Part shown: piece by piece, positions 53,739 through 64,000 of the stretch
How the letters are laid out: the number at the start of each line of letters is the position of its first letter
Position numbering within the stretch: the first letter of the stretch is position 1
Assembly (NCBI GenBank): GCA_030148775.1
Contig: JASBST010000089.1
Coordinates: 1 to 64,000 of the forward strand
Reading direction: 5' to 3'
DNA length: 64,000 bases
Source: Thiogranum sp.
GTDB taxonomy: Bacteria; Pseudomonadota; Gammaproteobacteria; DSM-19610
The notes under the pieces: generated by a model
The model's database searches: none
What the model was told of the DNA's origin: nothing
What the model saw: the letters and a program-made list of their open reading frames with translations, nothing else
Translations under genes and position numbers: made by a program

Positions 53739-55726
53739 CAGGCACGCCCTCCCGCGGCCAGCGCGTCGCCCTCAGATGCCGTGCGCCGATGCCTCAGCCG
53801 ATAGCGCGGATCGCTCGCGGCCAGCAGCCCGCCGGCGCCGATCAACAGGCCGCCGAACCAGATCCAGCGCACCAGAGGCTTGTAGTACAGGCGCAGACTC
53901 CAATCGCCGTTGGGCAGCGGCTCGCCCAGCGACACGTAGATATCGCGCATGAAACCCGGATCCACGCCGGCTTCGGTCATCGGCTTGCGCTGCACCTGAT
54001 AGACCCGTTTTTCCGGATGCAGCACGGCAATCTGCTTGCTGTCGCGGAACACGCGGATGGTGCCACGCTGGGCGGCATAGTTCGGCCCCTGGGCTTCGAC
54101 CACGCCGTCGAACTGCAACCGATAGCCGGCCAGTTCGAAACTCTGACCGGGACTCATGCGCTGATCCTTTTCGATATCGAACTGCGTGGCCACGGTGATG
54201 CCGAGGATGAAAAACGCCACGCCCAGATGCGCCACCCACATGCCGTAATAACTACGCCCGCCCCGAGCTGACAGGTCCGCGGCCAGGGCGCGCAATCCGC
54301 CCTTGCCACGCAGACGCAGGAACAGACCGGTGAGCAGAGTGCTCACCAGCCAAACCGACAAGCCGAGCGCCAGTCCCAGCGACCAGTTGTCGCCGAGCAG
54401 CGGCACCGCCGCGGCGATGCCGGCGGCAACGCTCAACGCCAGGGCCAGGCGCAAACGGCGCAGCAATTCATTCGGATCCTGCTGCTTCCAGCGCGTCAAA
54501 GGTCCAATCCCCATCAGCACCACCATCAGCGGCATGAAGGTTACCAGCATGCTGTTGAACCAGGGGAAGCCGACCGAGATCTTGCCCCAGCCCATGGCGT
54601 CGTAGAGCAACGGCGCCAGGGTACCGATGAGCACCAGCGCGGTCATCAATACCAGCAGGACGTTGTTGCCCAGCAGCAGCGATTCGCGTGACACGGTGGC
54701 AAAACCGCCGCCGCGTGAAATGCCCGGCGCACGCACGGCGTACAGGAGCAGCGAACCGCCGATCACCAGCAACAAGAACAGCAAAATGAACAGACCGCGT
54801 TCCGGATCGGAAGCGAAAGCGTGCACCGAGGTCAATACCCCCGAGCGCACCAGGAAAGTCCCCAACAGACTGAGCGAGAACCCCAGCAGCGCCAGCAGCA
54901 CCGTCCAGCGTTTGAAAGCACCACGTTTTTCCGTTACCGCCAGCGAGTGCACCAGCGCCGTCCCCGCCAGCCAGGGCATCAGCGACGCGTTTTCCACCGG
55001 ATCCCAGAACCACCAGCCACCCCAGCCGAGCTCGGCGTAGGCCCACCAGCTGCCGAGCACAATACCGATGGTGAGAAACACCCAGGCGACCAGCGTCCAG
55101 GGACGCGACCAGCGCGCCCAGGCCGCGTCCAGGCGCCCGCCCAGCAGTGCGGCGATGGCGAAGGCGAAGGCCACCGACATACCGACATAGCCCATGTAGA
55201 GCATGGGCGGATGAATCGCCAGGCCGGGATCCTGCAACAGCGGATTGAGCTCGCCGCCTTCCACCGGCACCGGGAATACGCGTTCGAACGGGTTTGACGT
55301 AAACAGCAGGAAAGACAGAAAGCCGATACTGACCATGCCCATGACGGCGAGCACGCGCGCCAGCACTTCGTCGGGAAGATTGCGCGCAAACAGCGACACC
55401 GCCATGGTCCAGCCACCGAGAATCAGCGCCCACAACAGCAGCGATCCCTCGTGCGCCCCCCACACCGCGGAAATCTTGTAGATTTCGGGCAGCTGGGTAT
55501 TGCCGTGATTGGCGACGTAGAGCACGGAGAAATCGTCCACCAGGAATGCGTGCATCAAGGTCGCGAACGCCAGCGCCAGAAACAGGAACTGGGCCCACGC
55601 CAGCGGTCGCGCCAGCGCCACCCAGCTTTGGGTGCGGGTATAGGTACCGAGCAATGGCACGGTCGCCAGCACCAGCGCCATGCACAGCGCCAGAATCAGC
55701 GCGAAATGACCGAGTTCGGGGATCAT
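53738..55726 (-). CDS. ccmF: Cytochrome c heme lyase subunit CcmF
   Basis: CcmF attaches heme to apocytochrome c. The 662-residue polytopic protein carries the tryptophan-rich WWD signature [20 protein letters not shown] near residue 230, many membrane helices and a periplasmic loop near the C-terminus ([13 protein letters not shown]). It overlaps ccmE by four bases. Confidence 0.95.
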   Translation of the reverse strand: MIPELGHFALILALCMALVLATVPLLGTYTRTQSWVALARPLAWAQFLFLALAFATLMHAFLVDDFSVLYVANHGNTQLPEIYKISAVWGAHEGSLLLWALILGGWTMAVSLFARNLPDEVLARVLAVMGMVSIGFLSFLLFTSNPFERVFPVPVEGGELNPLLQDPGLAIHPPMLYMGYVGMSVAFAFAIAALLGGRLDAAWARWSRPWTLVAWVFLTIGIVLGSWWAYAELGWGGWWFWDPVENASLMPWLAGTALVHSLAVTEKRGAFKRWTVLLALLGFSLSLLGTFLVRSGVLTSVHAFASDPERGLFILLFLLLVIGGSLLLYAVRAPGISRGGGFATVSRESLLLGNNVLLVLMTALVLIGTLAPLLYDAMGWGKISVGFPWFNSMLVTFMPLMVVLMGIGPLTRWKQQDPNELLRRLRLALALSVAAGIAAAVPLLGDNWSLGLALGLSVWLVSTLLTGLFLRLRGKGGLRALAADLSARGGRSYYGMWVAHLGVAFFILGITVATQFDIEKDQRMSPGQSFELAGYRLQFDGVVEAQGPNYAAQRGTIRVFRDSKQIAVLHPEKRVYQVQRKPMTEAGVDPGFMRDIYVSLGEPLPNGDWSLRLYYKPLVRWIWFGGLLIGAGGLLAASDPRYRLRHRRTASEGDALAAGGRA

Positions 55727-56187
55727 GAGCCGGATTCCCTGGCCGCCTCGGCGACCCCTTTGTCGTGCGAGGCTTTCAGCGCCGCGGCCACTTCCGGCGG
55801 CATGTACTTCTCGTCGTGTTTGGCCAACACCTCGTCGGCGACGAAAACACCGTCGGCGCGCAACTTGCCGTGGGCGACGATACCCTGCCCTTCGCGGAAC
55901 AGGTCCGGCAGGATACCGGTATATTCGATACTCACGGTTTTATCCATGTCGGTGACATCGAAACGCGTCGTCAGGCCGTTGGCCAGTCGCTTGACGCTGC
56001 CGTCGGTGACCAGACCGCCCAGGCGGAAGGGGTAGGCGCTCGGGGCTTTCCCGGCGCTGACTTCGCTGGGCGAATAGAAGAACATCAGATTCTGGTTGAA
56101 GGCGTTCAGCGCCAGCGCGGCCGCCACGCCCACGCCGGTGACGATCAGCAGTATCAGGTAAAGACGTTTCTTGCGTGCCGCTTTCAC
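55723..56187 (-). CDS. ccmE: Heme chaperone CcmE
   Basis: CcmE carries heme covalently on a histidine to CcmF. The 154-residue protein has a single N-terminal anchor (about 9-29), a beta-barrel domain and the heme-binding H124 with Y128 ([13 protein letters not shown]). It starts with GTG, overlapping the ccmD stop by four bases. Confidence 0.94.
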   Translation of the reverse strand: MKAARKKRLYLILLIVTGVGVAAALALNAFNQNLMFFYSPSEVSAGKAPSAYPFRLGGLVTDGSVKRLANGLTTRFDVTDMDKTVSIEYTGILPDLFREGQGIVAHGKLRADGVFVADEVLAKHDEKYMPPEVAAALKASHDKGVAEAARESGS

Positions 56188-56357
56188 GGTTGTCTCCTTT
56201 CGCGTCGTTGACGCCGCGCCAGCCGGGCCAGCAGCTTGCGGCGCTGAATGATCGGCACCATAACATTGGCAACCAGAACCACCAGCGCGATGGCGTAGGA
56301 ACTCCAGACGTAGGCGGCATACCCGCCCATATGAAAAAACTCCTGCAGGCCGCTCAC
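56184..56357 (-). CDS. ccmD: CcmD, small membrane subunit
   Basis: This 57-residue gene starts with a GTG that overlaps the ccmC stop (GTGA). It has the typical short periplasmic start ([16 protein letters not shown]), one membrane helix ([17 protein letters not shown]) and a basic cytoplasmic tail ([17 protein letters not shown]). CcmD helps release heme-loaded CcmE from CcmABC. It is easily missed because it sits inside a longer frame that is not coding. Confidence 0.9.
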   Translation of the reverse strand: MSGLQEFFHMGGYAAYVWSSYAIALVVLVANVMVPIIQRRKLLARLARRQRRERRQP

Positions 56358-57091
56358 GAGGCTTCCACCAGCTCGCGCACCCAGCGGGCGTTGCGCTCGC
56401 GCTCCAGCACTTCGAGGCGCGCCCGCATCAGCACCACCAGCACATAGAACAGCTTGAAGGCCACCGCCATGACCAGCAGCGGGATCAGCATGCGGATATC
56501 GATCGACGGGGCGCCGAATTTCGTCACCGTCGGCCCCTGGTGCAGGGTATTCCACCACTCCACCGAGTAATGGATGATCGGGATGTTGACCACGCCCACA
56601 ATGGCGAGAATGGCGGTGGCGCGCGCCGCCGTGCGCTTGTCGTCGATGGCGCCGTACAAGGCCATCACGCCGAGATAAAGAAACAACAGAATGAGCTCCG
56701 AGGTCAGGCGCGCGTCCCACACCCACCAGGTTCCCCACATCGGTTTGCCCCAGATGGAACCGGTGATCAGCGCCAGGAAGGTGAACGAGGCACCGATCGG
56801 CGCACTGCTGATGGCGATGACCTCGGCCAGCTTCATGTGCCAGATCAAACCGATGGCGCCGGCGGCGGCCATGACCACATAGATGAACAAGGACATCCAG
56901 GCGCTCGGCACATGGATAAACATGATGCGATAGCTGTCGCCCTGCTGATAATCGGTCGGCGCCACCACCATGCCCTGATACAGGCCGTAGAGCATCAGCA
57001 CCGCGCAGGCGGCGGCCAGCCAGGGAATCCAACTGCCGGCGATACGGTAAAAATGTTTGGGCGATCCCAGTTGGTGGAAAAAACGCAGCAT
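56354..57091 (-). CDS. ccmC: Heme handling protein CcmC
   Basis: CcmC loads heme onto CcmE. The 245-residue protein has six hydrophobic segments and the WWD-type motif [13 protein letters not shown], with nearby conserved histidines (for example [16 protein letters not shown]). It starts three bases after the ccmB stop. Confidence 0.95.
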   Translation of the reverse strand: MLRFFHQLGSPKHFYRIAGSWIPWLAAACAVLMLYGLYQGMVVAPTDYQQGDSYRIMFIHVPSAWMSLFIYVVMAAAGAIGLIWHMKLAEVIAISSAPIGASFTFLALITGSIWGKPMWGTWWVWDARLTSELILLFLYLGVMALYGAIDDKRTAARATAILAIVGVVNIPIIHYSVEWWNTLHQGPTVTKFGAPSIDIRMLIPLLVMAVAFKLFYVLVVLMRARLEVLERERNARWVRELVEAS

Positions 57092-57094
57092 CGA

Positions 57095-57778
57095 TCAACT
57101 CAGACTGATTTTAAGCGCGGCGGCGGTGGCCAGCGGCGACAGACTCACCGACAGGACCAGCAACGCCGCCAACAACGACAAATGGGCCGTGATCGGCAGG
57201 CCGGCACCGGAGGTCGCCACCGCGTCGGCGGCGAAAATCAGTACCGGAATATAAAGCGGCAACACCAGCAGCGAAAGAATAACACCGCCGCGGCGCAAAC
57301 CCACAGTCAGGGCCACGCCGATGGCGCCGATCAGGCTCAGCACCGGAGTGCCCAGCAGCAGAGTCAGCAGCAGCGCGGCGATACTGGCGCCGGACATGTG
57401 CAGCAACAGCCCCAGCAGGGGAGCCACGATCAGCAGCGGCAGGCCGGTGATCAGCCAATGGGCGATGACCTTGGCCAGCACCAGCACCGACAGGGGCTGG
57501 GCGCTGATGAGAAACTGCTCCAGCGAGCCGTCCTCGAAATCGGAGCGGAACACGCTGTCGAGCGAGAGCATGGCCGCCAGCAGGGCCGCCACCCAGATGA
57601 TCCCGGGAGCGACAGCGCGCAGCAGCGCCGGATCGGCCCCGATACCGAGCGGAAACAGCGTCGTCACCAAAACAAAAAACAGCAACGGGTTGAGCAACTC
57701 GGTGCGCCGGCGGAAGGCCAGCAACAGGTCTCGCCACAGCAGCAGTGCGAAGGCGCGATTGAGGGACGCGGTACTCAT
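57095..57778 (-). CDS. ccmB: Heme exporter subunit CcmB
   Basis: The 227-residue protein has six membrane segments and the family's FFVLVTTLFPLGIG and FRSDFEDGSLEQFLIS blocks. It forms the ABC-type complex with CcmA and CcmC that drives release of heme-CcmE. It overlaps ccmA by four bases. Confidence 0.94.
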   Translation of the reverse strand: MSTASLNRAFALLLWRDLLLAFRRRTELLNPLLFFVLVTTLFPLGIGADPALLRAVAPGIIWVAALLAAMLSLDSVFRSDFEDGSLEQFLISAQPLSVLVLAKVIAHWLITGLPLLIVAPLLGLLLHMSGASIAALLLTLLLGTPVLSLIGAIGVALTVGLRRGGVILSLLVLPLYIPVLIFAADAVATSGAGLPITAHLSLLAALLVLSVSLSPLATAAALKISLS

Positions 57779-58413
57779 GTCGACAGATTTATACGAATAA
57801 TATCAGCGTCATTCAAACTGACGGGGTGATGCGAGGTAACCGCTAGCATACCACCGCCGGCCAGGTGATTGGCGAACAGACTCTCGACAATATCGATACC
57901 ATGACTGTCGAGAGAGGTAAAAGGTTCATCCAGAATCCATAATTTCGCCCGGGTAACCAACAGCCGGGCCAGCGCCAGCCGGCGTTGCTGGCCGGCCGAC
58001 AGGTTTCTCGCCAGGACGTCCTCGTGCTCCCAGAGTTCGACCCGATCGAGGGCGGCCTCGATACTGAACGCCGGATTGGGCGCCCCCAGGCCACGCGCCA
58101 GGCGCAGGTTCTCGCCCGCGCTCAGGTCCTGTTTGACGCCGTCGCGGTGGCCCACATAGGCGATCTGCGCATGGTATTCGGGGCCGAGGCGGAAAATATC
58201 CTCGCCGTCCCAGTGCAAGCGGCCGTCGTCGGGCTGGCGCATGCCGCAGAGAATGCGCAGCAGCGAGGTTTTGCCACTGCCGTTGCGCCCTTCGAGGATC
58301 AGCGCCTGTCCGCAACCGAGACGGAACGACAGTTGCTCGAACAGGTTGCGATCGTTGCGCATACAAGCCAGGTGCCTGGCGTTCAGGCCAGTGTCCGTCG
58401 CCACCGCTGCCAT
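57775..58413 (-). CDS. ccmA: ATPase subunit CcmA
   Basis: The 212-residue ABC ATPase has Walker A GRNGSGKTSLLR (about 41-52), the signature LSAGQQRRLALARLL and Walker B LWILDEPFTSLD. It powers the CcmABCD complex. Its ATG directly follows the ygiQ stop (tagATG), so the whole ccm operon may be transcribed with ygiQ. Confidence 0.95.
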   Translation of the reverse strand: MAAVATDTGLNARHLACMRNDRNLFEQLSFRLGCGQALILEGRNGSGKTSLLRILCGMRQPDDGRLHWDGEDIFRLGPEYHAQIAYVGHRDGVKQDLSAGENLRLARGLGAPNPAFSIEAALDRVELWEHEDVLARNLSAGQQRRLALARLLVTRAKLWILDEPFTSLDSHGIDIVESLFANHLAGGGMLAVTSHHPVSLNDADIIRINLST

Positions 58414-60564
58414 CTAGCGACGCCTGCCGTCGCCGTTGCGCGCCGCCTGGCGCCGCTTGCCCGGAAGCGTCGGCAACCCGGTATGCTGGGTGCGAAACGG
58501 CCTGCCTCGCGGCGCTTTTTTCGCCGCGCCGCCGCTGCCGGCGGGCTGCCAGGTCGGCACCAGGTGACGCTTGCCGTTGCCGATCAGATCCGCCCGTCCC
58601 ATGCGTTTGAGCGCGGTGCGCAACAACGGCCAGTTGTCGGCATCGTGATAGCGCAGAAAGGCTTTATGCAGACGCCGCACCTTCAATCCCCGGGGGACCG
58701 GCAGGGTTTCCCCGTCGCGGCGTATCCGGCGCAGCGGATTGTGTCCTGAAAAGTACATAGCGGTGGCGGTGGACATGGGCGACGGCAAAAAGGTCTGTAC
58801 CTGATCGGCGCGAAAGCCGTTGCGCTTGAGCCACAGCGCCAGATTCATCATGTCCTCGTCCGTGGTGCCGGGGTGCGCGGCGATGAAATAGGGGATCAAA
58901 TACTGTTCCTTGCCCGCCTGACGCGAAAACTTGTCGAACAGCTGTTTGAATTCGTCGTAGGCCCCCATGCCCGGCTTCATCATCTTCGCCAGCGGACCCG
59001 GCTCGGTATGTTCTGGCGCGATTTTCAGGTAGCCACCAACATGATGCGTGACCAACTCCTTGACGTATTCGGGCGATTTCACCGCCAGGTCGTAACGCAG
59101 ACCCGAGGCCACCAGCACTTTCTTGATACCGGGCAATTCGCGCACCCGTCGATAGAGGCGCACCAGCGGCGTATGGTCGGTGTTCAGGTTCGAACAGATG
59201 CCGGGGTAGACGCAGGACGGCCGCCGGCAGGCCGCCTCGATCTTGGGGCTTTTGCACGCCAGACGGTACATATTGGCGGTCGGACCGCCGACATCGGAAA
59301 TGACCCCCGTGAACCCGGGCGTGCTGTCGCGGATGGCTTCGATCTCACGCACGATCGAGTCCTCGGAACGACTCTGGATGATGCGCCCTTCATGCTCGGT
59401 AATCGAACAGAAGGTACAGCCGCCGAAACAGCCGCGCATGATGTTGACCGAGAAGCGGATCATTTCGTAGGCGGGGATGCGCTCGGCGCCATAGGCCGGG
59501 TGCGGCAGACGGGTATAAGGAAGCTCGAAAACACGGTCGAGTTCGCGCGTGGTCAGCGGCAGCGGCGGGGGATTGAGCCACAGGTCGCGAGCGCCATGAC
59601 GCTGCACCAGGGCGCGCGCATTGCCCGGGTTGGTCTCCAGATGCAGTACCCGCGAGGCGTGCGCGTACAGCACCGGATCGTCGCGCAGCGCTTCGTAGGC
59701 GGGCATGCGGACGACGCTGCGTTGCCGGTCGGGGCGCACGCGCGGCGCCAACACCACTTGCGTTTCACCGCCCGCGGGGGCCGTCTGGGCGCAGGTGGCG
59801 GGCGTCTGCGCGGCATAGGGATCGGGTGGCGGCGTCAGCGGGCCCGGCCGGTCGATATCGCGCGAGTCGATCTCTGTCCATTGCGGCCGCGGCTCGGCCA
59901 GCATAAATGCCGTTCCGCGCACGTCGGTGATCTGCTCCGGCGTTTCGCCGGCCGCCAGCCGATTGGCGATCTCCACGATCTGGCGCTCGCCGTTGCCGTA
60001 CACCAGCAGGTCGGCCTTTGCGTCCAGCAACACACTACGCCGCACCTTGTCGGACCAGTAATCGTAATGGGCGACCCGCCGCAGACTGGCCTCGATGCCG
60101 CCGAGGATCAGCGGCACCTCGGGCCAGGCCTGGCGGCAGCGCTGCGCATACGCCAGCACGGAACGATCCGGGCGACTACCGCCCTTGCCGCCCGGCGTAT
60201 AGGCATCGTCGGAGCGGATTTTGCGATCGGCGGTATAGCGATTGACCATGGAATCCATATTGCCGGCGGTGACGCCAAAAAACAGATTCGGCCGGCCCAG
60301 TTCCCGGAACGGCTCGACCGAGGTCCAGTCGGGCTGGGCGATAATACCGACGCGGAAGCCCTGCGCCTCGAGCACCCGCCCGATGACCGCCATGCCGAAA
60401 CTGGGATGATCGACATAGGCGTCTCCGGTCACCAGCACGACATCGCAGCTGTCCCAGCCGAGCCTGTCCATTTCGGCACGCGACATCGGCAACACCGGGG
60501 CGGTGCCGAAACGCCGTGCCCAGTAGGGACGGTAGGAAAACAGGGACCTGGCAGCCGTGGACAT
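58414..60564 (-). CDS. ygiQ: YgiQ-family radical SAM protein
   Basis: The 716-residue protein has a cobalamin-binding-like N-terminal region, a radical SAM core with the CxxxCxxC cluster motif ([12 protein letters not shown]), and a basic, proline-rich C-terminal tail. The reaction of YgiQ (UPF0313) proteins is unknown. The ATG at 60564 (MSTAARSLF) is preferred over one 39 bases earlier. It heads the ccm operon by position, though a functional link is not established. Confidence 0.9.
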   Translation of the reverse strand: MSTAARSLFSYRPYWARRFGTAPVLPMSRAEMDRLGWDSCDVVLVTGDAYVDHPSFGMAVIGRVLEAQGFRVGIIAQPDWTSVEPFRELGRPNLFFGVTAGNMDSMVNRYTADRKIRSDDAYTPGGKGGSRPDRSVLAYAQRCRQAWPEVPLILGGIEASLRRVAHYDYWSDKVRRSVLLDAKADLLVYGNGERQIVEIANRLAAGETPEQITDVRGTAFMLAEPRPQWTEIDSRDIDRPGPLTPPPDPYAAQTPATCAQTAPAGGETQVVLAPRVRPDRQRSVVRMPAYEALRDDPVLYAHASRVLHLETNPGNARALVQRHGARDLWLNPPPLPLTTRELDRVFELPYTRLPHPAYGAERIPAYEMIRFSVNIMRGCFGGCTFCSITEHEGRIIQSRSEDSIVREIEAIRDSTPGFTGVISDVGGPTANMYRLACKSPKIEAACRRPSCVYPGICSNLNTDHTPLVRLYRRVRELPGIKKVLVASGLRYDLAVKSPEYVKELVTHHVGGYLKIAPEHTEPGPLAKMMKPGMGAYDEFKQLFDKFSRQAGKEQYLIPYFIAAHPGTTDEDMMNLALWLKRNGFRADQVQTFLPSPMSTATAMYFSGHNPLRRIRRDGETLPVPRGLKVRRLHKAFLRYHDADNWPLLRTALKRMGRADLIGNGKRHLVPTWQPAGSGGAAKKAPRGRPFRTQHTGLPTLPGKRRQAARNGDGRRR

Positions 60565-60766
60565 AGTCAAAACCCTTCGCCTGAGGGGAATTAAAGCGAG
60601 CATTATACCAGTATGTGCCGCGGCTTACCGGGCTGGATGGCACTAGTGGACCAAAAAGCACAGACCCCGGAGCCGCGACCGGAAACGGGGGGGACCGGGG
60701 CCCCGCCTGAACTGGAGAATCGACGGATTCCGTGTATATTACGTGGCAACGGCTGGAGGCCGCTTG

Positions 60767-62305
60767 ATGGATATTCTGTTCTGCACCAGCGAGGCATATC
60801 CGCTGATCAAAACCGGCGGTCTGGCGGATGTCAGCGGCAGTCTGCCCGCCGCGCTTGCACAGCTCGGACACGACGTGCGTCTGGCGCTGCCGGCCTATCC
60901 CGCCGCGGTCGAACGCGCCGGCACTCTGCACGAAGTCTCGCGCCTGCGGCTCAACGGCAGCGATTCCCCGGTGCGCCTCCTGCGCGGCTCGCTTCCCGGC
61001 GGCCGGACCCCCGTCTATCTGATCGACGCACCGGCGTTTTTCAACCGCCCCGGCAATCCCTATCTGCAACCCGACGGCCGCGACTGGCCGGATAACGCGG
61101 CCCGCTTCGCGCTGTTCTCCCGTGCCTGCGCCGCGCTCGGCCTGGGCGTCGGCGACCGTGACTGGCGCGCGCAGGTGCTGCATTGCAACGACTGGCAGAC
61201 CGGTCTGGTGCCAGCGCTGTTGAGCCGTCAGTCGCCGCGTCCGGCCACCTTGTTCAGTATCCACAATCTCGCCTACCAGGGTTTGTTTCCCGCCTCCACC
61301 TTTCAGGCACTCAACCTGCCCGACGCCCTGTGGTCCATCGACGGTCTCGAATTCCACAACCAGTTGTCCTTCATCAAAGGCGGTATCGCCAACGCCGACC
61401 ACGTCACCACGGTAAGCCCGACCTATGCGCGCGAGATCCGCGAGGAGTCCTTCGGCTATGGCCTGGAAGGATTGTTGCGCCACCGCTCGGAACAGCTCAG
61501 CGGCATTCTCAACGGCGTCGACCTGGAGCACTGGAACCCGGCCACCGATCCCCTGATCGCGCGCCGCTACGACATGCACAACCTGCAGCATAAGCTGTTC
61601 AACAAATACACCCTGCAACGCGATCACGCGCTGCCGGTGAGCTCGCAACCCTTCCTGTTGGGTTACATCGGTCGACTGGTGGCGCAAAAAGGCGTGGACC
61701 TGCTGCTCGATATCATCGATCAACTGGCGCGGCAGCCGATCCAGCTGGTGGTACTCGGCAGCGGCGAACGCAGGCTGGAACAACAGGTGCTGGCGGCGGC
61801 CACCCGCCACCCGCGTCAGGTGGCGGTCTCGATCGGTTACGACGAGCGCCTGGCGCACCGCATCGAGGCCGGCAGCGACGCCCTGTTGATGCCCTCGCGC
61901 TACGAGCCTTGCGGCCTCAACCAGATGTACAGCCAGCTCTACGGCACGGTGCCGATCGCGCGGCGCACGGGCGGACTGTGCGACACCATTGTCGACTACA
62001 ACCAGACAACGCTGGACAGCCGCACCGCCACGGGCCTGTGTTTCGACGACGACAGCGCGCAAGCGCTGCTGGCGACCTGTCTCGGCGCGCTCCGGTTGTA
62101 TCGCGAACACCGGGTCGATTGGTGGAAGCTGGTGATCGCCGGGATGCAACAGGACTTCTCCTGGACGCAAAGCGCGGCCCGCTATAGCGCGCTGTATCAA
62201 TCGCTGGTGCGCGGCGAGACGCCGCGAATCGGTTCGGCGCCGGCATCGCGGCCGACGAAACCCGCCTTCGACGATAGTCGACACGCCGGACAACCGATAC
62301 ATTGA
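60767..62305 (+). CDS. glgA: Glycogen synthase GlgA
   Basis: GlgA extends alpha-1,4-glucan from ADP-glucose. The 512-residue GT5 enzyme has the N-terminal K15-T-G-G-L motif (LIKTGGLADV), HCNDWQTGLVPALL, the C-terminal LGYIGRLVAQKG and the EPCGLNQMYSQLYGTVPI block. The ATG at 60767 is the usual start. No other glg genes are in the window. NDP-glucose from the nearby sucrose synthase could in principle supply it if ADP is used. Confidence 0.94.
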   Translation: MDILFCTSEAYPLIKTGGLADVSGSLPAALAQLGHDVRLALPAYPAAVERAGTLHEVSRLRLNGSDSPVRLLRGSLPGGRTPVYLIDAPAFFNRPGNPYLQPDGRDWPDNAARFALFSRACAALGLGVGDRDWRAQVLHCNDWQTGLVPALLSRQSPRPATLFSIHNLAYQGLFPASTFQALNLPDALWSIDGLEFHNQLSFIKGGIANADHVTTVSPTYAREIREESFGYGLEGLLRHRSEQLSGILNGVDLEHWNPATDPLIARRYDMHNLQHKLFNKYTLQRDHALPVSSQPFLLGYIGRLVAQKGVDLLLDIIDQLARQPIQLVVLGSGERRLEQQVLAAATRHPRQVAVSIGYDERLAHRIEAGSDALLMPSRYEPCGLNQMYSQLYGTVPIARRTGGLCDTIVDYNQTTLDSRTATGLCFDDDSAQALLATCLGALRLYREHRVDWWKLVIAGMQQDFSWTQSAARYSALYQSLVRGETPRIGSAPASRPTKPAFDDSRHAGQPIH

Positions 62306-62346
62306 TTCGCCCGCCGCAAACACGTCCGCCCTACTGACCCCTACGC

Positions 62347-63504
62347 ATGTTACTACCCGACTACCGTGGCGGCAGTATTGTCAACCTCATGGCCTCGCTC
62401 CAGGCCGGACTGGGCGGCCCGGTCCATGACTATATGCCGCTGCGCCTGCTGGCGCCGGAGAAAATCGCCGCCCACCGACAGGTGATGCTGTGGGTGATCG
62501 ATGGCCTGGGTTTCGATTACCTGCGCACACACCCGGATGCCGGCGCCATGCACCGGCACCTGCTGGGCGGTCTCGACTCCGTCTATCCGCCGACGACCGC
62601 CGCCGCGATCACCACTTTTCTTACCGGCGATGCGCCGCAACAACACGGCCTGACCGGATGGCACATGTATCTGCACGAACTCGGCGCCGTGATGTCCATA
62701 CTCCCCGGACGCCCCCGCTATGGCGGCGCCAGCCTGGTCCAGGCCGGGGTCGATCCGGCGGCGCTGTTCGCCCACCGGCCCTTCGCCGCGCGTATCAGTG
62801 TCGAGGCGCACCAGGTGACGCCGTCGAGCATCGCCGGTTCGGATTTCAACCAGGCCCATCTGGGCGGCGCCCGACTGCACCGGTATCGCGACCTGGACGG
62901 CCTGCTCGCGCAGTGCGTCCGGCTGCTGGAGGACGGCACACGCAAGTTTGTCTACGCCTATTGGCCGGAACTCGACAGCATCGGTCACCGCCAAGGCATC
63001 CACAGCGAGGCGGCGCACGCGCATCTGCTGCAACTGGATCGCGCCTTCGCCACGCTGGTGGAACGGATTCGCGGCAGCGACACCCTGCTATTGGTATGCG
63101 CCGATCACGGCCAGATCGACACCACTCCCGCGACACGCCTGCAATTGGCCGATCATCCACAACTGCAGGACATGCTGGCACTGCCGTTGTGCGGTGAACC
63201 GCGCTCGGTGTACTGCTATCTGCGGCCGGGCTGCGCCGAGGCCTTCGACGCCTATGTATGCCGGGCCTTCGCCGGCAAGGCGCGTAGCCTGCCCAGCCGT
63301 GAGCTGCTCGGCGGCGGCTGGTTCGGCAGCGGTGAGCCCCATCCGCAGCTGCAGCGGCGTATCGGCGACAGAGTTTTGTTGTGGGAGGACAATTTCTGTT
63401 TCAAGGACTGGTTGCCACAGGAAAACACCTACGAACTTATCGGCGTGCACGGCGGCCTGAGCGACGCTGAACGCCGCGTGCCGCTGCTCGCCGCCGGCGG
63501 CTGA
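62347..63504 (+). CDS. Alkaline-phosphatase-superfamily phosphodiesterase/phosphatase
   Basis: The 385-residue protein has the metal and nucleophile layout of type I phosphodiesterases: D52 (WVIDGLGFD), a threonine nucleophile in PPTTAAAITTFLTG (about 81-94), D and H in ELDSIGHRQG, D and H in CADHGQID, and the last H in IGVHGGLSD. No signal peptide is present, so a cytoplasmic role is likely. Substrate is unknown. It follows glgA after 41 bases in the same direction. Confidence 0.82.
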   Translation: MLLPDYRGGSIVNLMASLQAGLGGPVHDYMPLRLLAPEKIAAHRQVMLWVIDGLGFDYLRTHPDAGAMHRHLLGGLDSVYPPTTAAAITTFLTGDAPQQHGLTGWHMYLHELGAVMSILPGRPRYGGASLVQAGVDPAALFAHRPFAARISVEAHQVTPSSIAGSDFNQAHLGGARLHRYRDLDGLLAQCVRLLEDGTRKFVYAYWPELDSIGHRQGIHSEAAHAHLLQLDRAFATLVERIRGSDTLLLVCADHGQIDTTPATRLQLADHPQLQDMLALPLCGEPRSVYCYLRPGCAEAFDAYVCRAFAGKARSLPSRELLGGGWFGSGEPHPQLQRRIGDRVLLWEDNFCFKDWLPQENTYELIGVHGGLSDAERRVPLLAAGG

Positions 63505-63592
63505 AAAGCGGCGCCAGGTCCGATCGGGATGATTTCGTGATATTCCCGTGCTTTGCTGTTCAGGTTTTGGGATGCCGAGGGGAGGCCGACAG

Positions 63593-64000
63593 GTGACACG
63601 CCGTATTCTGGTGGTGGAGGACAATCAGGACCTTGCGCAACTGCTGCTCATGCACCTGCGCGACGCCGGCTATACGGTGACGCACGCGGCCGACGGCGAG
63701 GAGGCGCTGCGCCAGGCCGCCGAAGCGGTCGACCTTGTCATTCTCGATCTGATGCTGCCCGGTGTGGATGGCCTCGAGATCTGCCGGCGCCTGCGCGCGC
63801 GGCCGGACTATCTGCCGATATTGATGCTGACCGCCAAGTCGAGCGAGCTCGATCGCGTGCTGGGGCTCGAAGTCGGTGCCGACGACTATGTCGCCAAACC
63901 CTTCAGTATCCGCGAGCTGTTGGCCCGGGTGCGCGCACTGTTGCGCCGTGCCGAGGCGATGGGCGAGGCCTCGCGCGATGCCGATATCCCGCTGCGTATC
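63593..64000 (+). CDS. OmpR-type response regulator, N-terminal part (cut by window edge)
   Basis: From a GTG at 63593 behind GGGGAGG, 136 codons are in the window. They form a complete receiver domain: acidic pocket E9-D10, phospho-acceptor D52 (VILDLMLPGVDG), the threonine in MLTAKSS and K102 (DYVAKPFS), then the linker RVRALLRRAE that normally leads to a winged-helix domain. The OmpR/PhoB class is inferred from the receiver sequence. The partner kinase would lie beyond the window. Confidence 0.88.
   Translation, partial: MTRRILVVEDNQDLAQLLLMHLRDAGYTVTHAADGEEALRQAAEAVDLVILDLMLPGVDGLEICRRLRARPDYLPILMLTAKSSELDRVLGLEVGADDYVAKPFSIRELLARVRALLRRAEAMGEASRDADIPLRI

Noticed and set aside
56540-57829. 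429-codon plus-strand frame rich in Q, R and H
   Set aside because: Antisense to ccmB and ccmC; the low-complexity sequence is the reverse reading of Leu/Val-rich membrane helices.
60176-62323. 715-codon minus-strand frame
   Set aside because: Runs through ygiQ in another frame and antisense to glgA; no coherent domain.

Overview
The window looks like a chromosome segment of a GC-rich gammaproteobacterium, probably a halotolerant, sulfur-linked lineage related to Chromatiales. The lineage is inferred from gene content and synteny: the dnaQ-rnhA-yafS-mltD neighbourhood, ccmABCDEFGHI, sucAB-lpd, slyD, hspQ, greB, hemH and tmcA. A sucrose (compatible-solute) operon supports halotolerance. No rRNA, tRNA or CRISPR array was seen.

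Layout. 1-3100 is an AT-richer, decayed accessory island. An IS4-type transposase gene runs off the left edge and cuts the 3' end of a type I-C-like cas3. Upstream of that cas3 lie a second, broken cas3 HD-domain start and a frameshifted WYL-domain remnant. 3127-11596 holds a SoxB/5'-nucleotidase-like exported protein with altered metal-site residues, a TtrS/TtrR-like two-component pair, a DsbG-like protein, a trypsin-like protease and a VanZ-domain protein. 12038-18270 holds a family 2 glycosyltransferase, a small membrane protein and a SUF operon (sufB-C-D-T-A-E). That operon has no sufS and is preceded by two near-consensus IscR type 1 operators. 18356-22983 holds a Sel1-repeat protein, a DUF1631 protein, a PilZ protein and a small glutaredoxin.

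23105-30834 holds dnaQ, rnhA, yafS, mltD, a small secreted-protein gene broken by two amber codons, a DUF3024 gene, hemH and tmcA. 30877-37173 is a sucrose operon on the minus strand: sucrose-phosphate synthase (sps), phosphatase (spp), PfkB-type fructokinase and sucrose synthase (sus). Every junction is a 4-base ATGA overlap, but sps carries an in-frame TAG at a conserved serine. 37314-42889 encodes 2-oxoglutarate dehydrogenase (sucA-sucB-lpd). 43241-51453 holds cfa, a DUF302 gene, metA, a P-loop ATPase, slyD, a POT transporter, hspQ, a GlcG/HbpS-like gene, a GIY-YIG gene, a SprT-like gene and greB. 51464-60564 is ygiQ followed by the complete cytochrome c maturation operon. 60767-64000 holds glgA, an alkaline-phosphatase-superfamily enzyme and the start of an OmpR-type response regulator.

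How the genes work together. Sps and Spp would make sucrose; Sus and the fructokinase would return it to NDP-glucose and fructose phosphate, which can supply GlgA. SUF and Ccm supply iron-sulfur clusters and c-type cytochromes for respiration. The main points for follow-up are the interrupted sps, the twin-amber gene, the SUF operon lacking a cysteine desulfurase under IscR-type control, the unusual metallophosphatase active site, and the IS-truncated cas3 remnants.
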